From Bacteroidales bacterium (lineage in GTDB: Bacteria; Bacteroidota; Bacteroidia; Bacteroidales; UBA4181): 15,328 nt of DNA. The position numbers and the translations under genes are program-made. Below are positions 14,653 through 15,328 of the stretch, piece by piece. Under the pieces are notes generated by a model, which was not told the origin of the DNA, ran no database searches, and saw only the letters and a program-made list of their open reading frames with translations. Position 1 is the stretch's first letter, and every line of letters begins with the position of its first letter. The stretch covers positions 1-15,328 of the forward strand of contig JAITTD010000191.1 in the NCBI GenBank assembly GCA_031287245.1, written 5' to 3'.

Positions 14653-14826
14653 ATGAGAACAGTTTCGAGAGTTTTTACGTGTATTTGGGCGGCGGCAGGG
14701 CTGATGTGCCTTGGGGCGGTGGCTGCGGGCGCTGTGTGGCATTTATTCAGTGTTGGTGTATGCGCTTTTATGTTCCTGCTTGGCGCAAATGAGTGGAACA
14801 GTGAACGGTGGAACAGTGAACAGTGA
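14653..14826 (+). CDS. Putative small membrane protein, 57 residues, C-terminus made of repeats
   Basis: MRTVSRVFTCIWAAAGLMCL is followed by GAVAAGAVWHLFSVGVCAFM and FLLGANEWNSERWNSEQ. There are two likely membrane spans (about 8-28 and 31-45) after a basic N-terminus. The frame is open upstream to an ATG at 14614, but the start at 14653 gives a clean membrane-protein N-terminus. The last ten residues, with the repeated WNSE, are encoded by the heptad array R4, and the stop codon lies in it. The body is clearly more GC-rich than the flanks. No family is recognised. It sits 64 bases before the SiaC-like gene, and a shared transcript is plausible. Confidence 0.4.
   Translation: MRTVSRVFTCIWAAAGLMCLGAVAAGAVWHLFSVGVCAFMFLLGANEWNSERWNSEQ
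14795..14826. repeat. 7/8-bp tandem repeat array R4
   Basis: Units GGAACAGT, GAACGGT, GGAACAGT, GAACAGT run from 14795 to 14824, then GAAGG; equally, two 15-bp direct copies. It encodes the C-terminus and stop of the 57-residue ORF. Read as CAGTGAA units it resembles the CAGTTGA/CAATTGA units of R3. Confidence 0.7.
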
Positions 14827-14851
14827 AGGATTTACCATATAGTTTTTATGA

Positions 14852-14872
14852 ATTGGATATTGTATATTGTAT
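14852..14872. repeat. 7-bp tandem repeat array R5 (short)
   Basis: ATTGGAT, ATTGTAT, ATTGTAT, then a degenerate ATAAATA, in the gap before the SiaC-like gene. Only three units and AT-rich, so the weakest of the arrays. Confidence 0.45.
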
Positions 14873-14890
14873 ATAAATAAATTTGAATAG

Positions 14891-15271
14891 ATGGATACTT
14901 TATTAATCGAAGGAACCCCCAAAACGCCTGTTGTTCGTTTTGATGCCTCCAAAGGCTTGGTTGAATTGAAAGGTCGTTCAATTCCCGAAAATTCAATTGA
15001 ATTTTACAAACCGTTAGTGGATTGGTTGGAGTCTTATGCCAAAGAAGCGAAACCGCAAACGCAAGTAAATATCCAGTTGGAATATTTCAATACAAGTTCA
15101 TCCAAATGCCTTTTGGATGTGTTCAAGAAATTGGAAGTCATTCACAAAGCCAATCCAAGTGTGACTATCAACTGGTTCTATGATCCGGACGATGAGGATA
15201 TGCGGGAAGCAGGGCAAGATTACGAATCAATTATCCGCGTTCCATTTAAAATGGTGGAAGTGACAGGGTAA
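14891..15271 (+). CDS. SiaC-like regulatory phosphoprotein (DUF1987)
   Basis: 126 residues, the normal single-domain length. Family features are the N-terminal MDTLLIEGTPKTPVVRFD, RSIPENSIEFYKPLVDWLESY (about 29-49), LEYFNTSSSKCLLDVF (63-78), and INWFYDPDDEDMREAGQDY. In Pseudomonas aeruginosa, SiaC is phosphorylated on Thr68 by the SiaB kinase and dephosphorylated by the SiaA PP2C-type phosphatase, and the unphosphorylated form binds the diguanylate cyclase SiaD. Here the equivalent threonine is at 68 within FNTSSSKC, so the switch residue is kept. Partner genes are not in the window; they may follow past the right edge. In Bacteroidetes the output partner is not established. The start at 14891 gives the conserved beginning; the two small membrane ORFs are just upstream. 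Confidence 0.88.
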   Translation: MDTLLIEGTPKTPVVRFDASKGLVELKGRSIPENSIEFYKPLVDWLESYAKEAKPQTQVNIQLEYFNTSSSKCLLDVFKKLEVIHKANPSVTINWFYDPDDEDMREAGQDYESIIRVPFKMVEVTG

Positions 15272-15328
15272 GGTTCCGTTGCGCGACATGACAGGGGGAG
15301 ACTGAATATCTGAACCATGCACTTGATG
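15272..15328 (+). other. Right-edge tail, possible start of the next gene
   Basis: 57 bases after the SiaC-like stop. All three plus frames meet a stop within the first 45 bases. An ATG at 15317-15319 opens four codons (M-H-L-M) to the edge. It could be the next gene of a SiaC cluster, but four codons are not evidence of a gene. Confidence 0.2.

Overview
The window is a stretch of chromosome from a member of the Bacteroidetes, most likely Bacteroidales. Signs of this are an HU-like DNA-binding protein start, a Gfo/Idh/MocA-DUF1080-heparinase carbohydrate locus, a divergent PpiD-type chaperone, few strong Shine-Dalgarno sites, and repeated matches to the Bacteroidetes promoter (TTG, about 19 bases, TAnnTTTG). 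I cannot name a genus. No rRNA, tRNA, CRISPR array or intact transposase was seen.

Layout. Bases 1-1729 (minus strand) hold the first 27 codons of an HU-like DNA-binding protein and a 520-residue AAA ATPase with a C-terminal PD-(D/E)XK-like domain. Bases 1797-6494 (minus) are a carbohydrate operon transcribed in the order Tat-exported Gfo/Idh/MocA oxidoreductase, secreted tandem DUF1080 protein, secreted heparinase II/III-like lyase. These fit an extracytoplasmic route in which a glycan is cut by elimination and glycosides are oxidised at C3 and then cleaved as 3-keto sugars; the substrate is unknown. A 317-base divergent control region follows, then a lipoprotein (6812-7453, plus). Converging on it is isocitrate dehydrogenase icd (minus), whose cofactor-site residues are mixed. 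Upstream of icd is an overlapping pair, a dCMP/cytidine deaminase and an S41 C-terminal processing protease (minus), divergently transcribed from a PpiD-like peptidyl-prolyl isomerase and miaA (plus), which form a two-gene operon.

Bases 13979-15328 are the least ordinary part. A perfect 14-bp inverted repeat looks like a bidirectional terminator and overlaps a strong promoter. That promoter now drives only a 75-codon C-terminal relic of a different ATPase/nuclease gene. After it come a cluster of four GATTTGWC octamers, two small membrane-protein ORFs (41 and 57 residues), and a SiaC-like (DUF1987) regulatory phosphoprotein with the threonine phosphosite conserved at position 68.

The most notable signal that crosses genes is a family of diverged 7-bp tandem repeats (roughly YARTTRA in the sense of the preceding gene). 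They lie immediately after, or across, the stop codons of at least four unrelated genes on both strands. A second repeat type, palindromes with ACAAGGG/CCCTTGT arms, sits between the carbohydrate-operon genes.
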